A stretch of DNA of 30,021 nucleotides, taken from positions 1 through 30,021 of the forward strand of contig QFNI01000047.1 in assembly GCA_003240775.1 (NCBI GenBank), given 5' to 3'. This document shows positions 29,212 to 30,021 of this stretch, piece after piece. The notes beneath the pieces were generated by a model. It was not told the DNA's origin, searched no databases, and saw only the letters and a program-made list of their open reading frames with translations. The translations under genes were made by a program, and so were the position numbers. How positions within the stretch are numbered: position 1 is the first letter of the stretch; every line of letters starts with the position of its first letter. The DNA is from Mesorhizobium amorphae (GTDB lineage: Bacteria; Pseudomonadota; Alphaproteobacteria; Rhizobiales; Rhizobiaceae).

Positions 29212-29673
29212 TCAGCCCGCGTCCGCCACCACGAGCTCGGTGTCGCGCACGGCCACGACGCGCACGCGGGTGCCCGCCGCGAGATCGGGGCCAGCGACGC
29301 GCCAGATCGTGTCGCCCAACCGCACGCGGCTGCGGCCATCGGCAAGAGGTTCGAGGAGAACCGCGGTCTGGCCGATCAGCTGCTCGGCGCGGCGGTTGAG
29401 AAGCGGCTGGTCGGAGGGCGTGTCGGGTGCGCCGAGCAGGCGACGTCCGACCAGCACCGCGACCACCGACAAGGCCAGAAACACCAGAAGCTGCCACTGC
29501 CAGCCGAAGAAACCGAGCGAGCCGAGCTGCAGCGACAAGGCGCCCGTCAGAAGGGCTGCGATGCCGATCCAGAGCAGAAAGACGCCGGGCAGAACCAGCT
29601 CGAAGCCGAGCAGCACGAAGCCCAGAACCATCCAGTTCCAGGCTCCGAGTTCGAAGAAGATGCTCTGGATCAC
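29212..29673 (-). CDS. NfeD family membrane protein
   Basis: A 153-residue inner-membrane protein. Two or three hydrophobic helices (about 10-35, 37-52 and 60-75, with LGFELVLPGVFLLWIGIAALLTGAL) are followed by a C-terminal OB-fold domain (about 95-153; LIGQTAVLLEPLADGRSRVRLGDTIWRVAGPDLAAGTRVRVVAVRDTELVV). Such short NfeD proteins pair with SPFH/band-7 proteins in membrane microdomains, and an SPFH gene lies directly upstream on the same strand. The start is GTG at 29673 with AGGAG six bases upstream. Confidence 0.92.
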   Translation of the reverse strand: MIQSIFFELGAWNWMVLGFVLLGFELVLPGVFLLWIGIAALLTGALSLQLGSLGFFGWQWQLLVFLALSVVAVLVGRRLLGAPDTPSDQPLLNRRAEQLIGQTAVLLEPLADGRSRVRLGDTIWRVAGPDLAAGTRVRVVAVRDTELVVADAG

Positions 29674-29699
29674 GGCTGCTCCTCCCCCAGGGTTTCGCC

Positions 29700-30021
29700 T
29701 CAGCTCGTTTCCCGACCGCCGGGCAGCGTGGTGGGCGGGGTGCCTGCGAGCAGGGTGCCGCCGGTGGGAGGAACGGCCGGGGTGCGCCCGCGCTGGGCGG
29801 GGCGCTGGGGCTGGCCGGGCGAGCCTTCGCCGAACACTTCCCTTGCGATGGCGCCGATGCCGCCGAGCGAGCCGATCAGCGCGGAGGCTTCCATCGGCAT
29901 CAGAACCACCTTGTTGGACGGAGCCGAGCCGATCTTGGCCAGCGCTTCGGTGTAGCGCTGGGCGATGAAGTAGTTGATGGCCTGCACGTCGCCCTTGGCG
30001 ATGGCCTCGGACACCACCTGG
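29700..30021 (-). CDS. SPFH/band-7 (stomatin/QmcA-like) protein, C-terminal part (5' end beyond the window)
   Basis: The last 106 codons of a gene that continues past the right edge. The segment SEAIAKGDVQAINYFIAQRYTEALAKIGSAPSNKVVLMPMEASALIGSLGGIGAIAREVF is the typical end of the QmcA/stomatin coiled-coil and C-terminal region, where VLMPME is conserved. A Pro/Gly/Thr-rich tail of about 40 residues follows. The stop lies 26 bases before the nfeD GTG, so the two genes form an SPFH-NfeD operon. The band-7 domain itself lies outside the window. Confidence 0.88.
   Translation of the reverse strand, partial: QVVSEAIAKGDVQAINYFIAQRYTEALAKIGSAPSNKVVLMPMEASALIGSLGGIGAIAREVFGEGSPGQPQRPAQRGRTPAVPPTGGTLLAGTPPTTLPGGRETS

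Overview
The window is about 30 kb of high-GC chromosome from an alphaproteobacterium of the order Hyphomicrobiales (Rhizobiales), most like the Mesorhizobium/Chelativorans/Nitratireductor group. The evidence is the set and style of genes: an IalB-family protein near rlmN, aconitase next to DUF1223 and DUF2794 genes and divergent from ccmAB, gltB/gltD, and an MltB transglycosylase with a DUF459 protein next to galU. Alphaproteobacterial REP-type hairpins and a CtrA-like site agree. The species cannot be named from the sequence alone. No phage, insertion sequence, CRISPR array, rRNA or tRNA gene was seen.

Bases 1-3411: the 5' part of rlmN (minus); a guanidinium-exporter gene sugE (plus) whose leader carries a guanidine-II-like ACGG hairpin; a coupled ialB/ACT-domain pair (minus); and a thpR-phhB-ykvA run (minus). 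Bases 3555-9065: a secreted SGNH arylesterase divergent from a YbbA/YbbP-type ABC transporter, then a Bax-inhibitor-1 family membrane protein with a strong terminator and a GNAT acetyltransferase. Bases 9077-10779: DUF2794 and DUF1223 genes with an unusual concentration of inverted repeats around the DUF2794 gene.

Bases 10940-16500: aconitase (minus) divergent from the haem-exporter genes ccmA and ccmB (plus). The usual next gene, ccmC, is missing; a possible 23-codon ORF sits there instead, end to end with a low-specificity threonine aldolase gene. Bases 16501-23774: the glutamate synthase locus. Its upstream region holds two strong palindromes and two competing hairpins, and a complete vapBC toxin-antitoxin pair with its own operator-like inverted repeat lies between gltB and gltD.

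Bases 23853-30021: envelope functions: a DUF459 protein lacking the SGNH Ser and His, an MltB-type lytic transglycosylase, galU, a large outer-membrane beta-barrel protein with a CtrA-like site upstream, NfeD, and the C-terminal part of an SPFH/band-7 protein. The window is mainly housekeeping chromosome. The points most worth a second look are the sugE leader, the gltB-vapBC-gltD arrangement, the gltB leader, the repeats around the DUF2794 gene and the truncated ccm locus.
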